A stretch of 64,000 bases of DNA from the NCBI RefSeq assembly GCF_001894785.1, contig NZ_BCWW01000008.1, positions 1 to 64,000 of the forward strand, written 5' to 3'. The notes under the pieces are model-generated. The model was not told the DNA's origin. It was given only the letters and a program-made list of their open reading frames with translations, and ran no database searches. Both the position numbers and the translations under genes were made by a program. Of this stretch, positions 63,934 through 64,000 are shown piece by piece (position 1 is the stretch's first letter; each line of letters starts with the position of its first letter). Source of the stretch: Rhodococcoides fascians NBRC 12155 = LMG 3623 (GTDB lineage: Bacteria > Actinomycetota > Actinomycetes > Mycobacteriales > Mycobacteriaceae).

Positions 63934-64000
63934 GGGCGTATAGCTCAGCGGTAGAGCTCTGGTTTTACACACCAGCGGTCGGGGGTTCGAACCCCTCTGC
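63934..64000 (+). tRNA. tRNA-Val (TAC), 3' end cut by window edge
   Basis: Acceptor GGGCGTA, D-arm AGCTCAGCGGTAGAGC, anticodon stem CTGGT/ACCAG with TAC at 63966-63968, T-arm GGGGGTTCGAACCCC. The last bases of the acceptor lie outside the window. Confidence 0.93.

Overview
The window is chromosomal DNA from a high-GC, mycolic-acid-containing actinobacterium, most likely a Rhodococcus. The evidence is gene content and order, not a database search. The order closely follows the Mycobacterium tuberculosis blocks Rv2238-Rv2247, Rv2343-Rv2345, Rv2357-Rv2375 and Rv2388-Rv2402 as I remember them. There is a FAS-II mycolate operon with kasA but no kasB, and many start codons sit 6-8 nt after a TANNNT-like -10 box, which is the leaderless pattern of this order. 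I see no prophage, insertion sequence, CRISPR array or rRNA operon.

Layout. 1-3.6 kb: a divergent LexA-controlled start at the left edge, a nitronate monooxygenase, a GH15 trehalase/glucoamylase-type enzyme and two tiny membrane ORFs. 3.7-13.4 kb: sulfur assimilation, with the sulfate ABC transporter subI-cysT-cysW-cysA facing a second operon sir-cysH-cysD-cysN-chelatase. Each is preceded by a leaderless cysteine-ending leader peptide, and an element complementary to the Shine-Dalgarno of the next gene follows directly after each leader stop codon. Together they import sulfate, activate it to APS, reduce APS to sulfite and then to sulfide, and supply siroheme. 13.5-30.2 kb: conserved housekeeping genes hemW, hrcA-dnaJ, rsmE, phoH-ybeY-CNNM-era, amidase, recO-uppS, an iron-box-controlled siderophore-binding lipoprotein, the smtB-zur zinc regulators and glyS, ending in a perfect 17-bp hairpin. 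30.2-40.4 kb: a TPM-domain membrane protein, an ABC exporter with two-component regulator operon, a DUF218 protein, dgt, dnaG and tRNA-Asn.

40.4-53.9 kb looks accessory relative to the mycobacterial gene order. It holds an AfsA-like gamma-butyrolactone synthase convergent with a TetR receptor-like regulator, a NUDIX gene behind a perfect 9-N9-9 inverted repeat, a DHA2 drug exporter, a GAF-ANTAR antiterminator, a universal stress protein, a Tat-exported metallophosphoesterase operon, a YdeI-like gene preceded by a 17-codon leaderless uORF, a CAT-anticodon tRNA, a molybdopterin oxidoreductase, a serine hydrolase, a DUF3145 protein and a cold-shock protein. 53.9-64 kb returns to core genes: a REP-like intergenic palindrome, then accD6-kasA-acpM-fabD behind an inverted-repeat operator, the regulator mabR, aceE, DUF3052, ahpE and a tRNA-Val cut by the window end.

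The strongest regulatory finds are the paired cysteine-responsive attenuators and the afsA/TetR quorum-type pair. All calls come from reading sequence and motifs; no searches were run.
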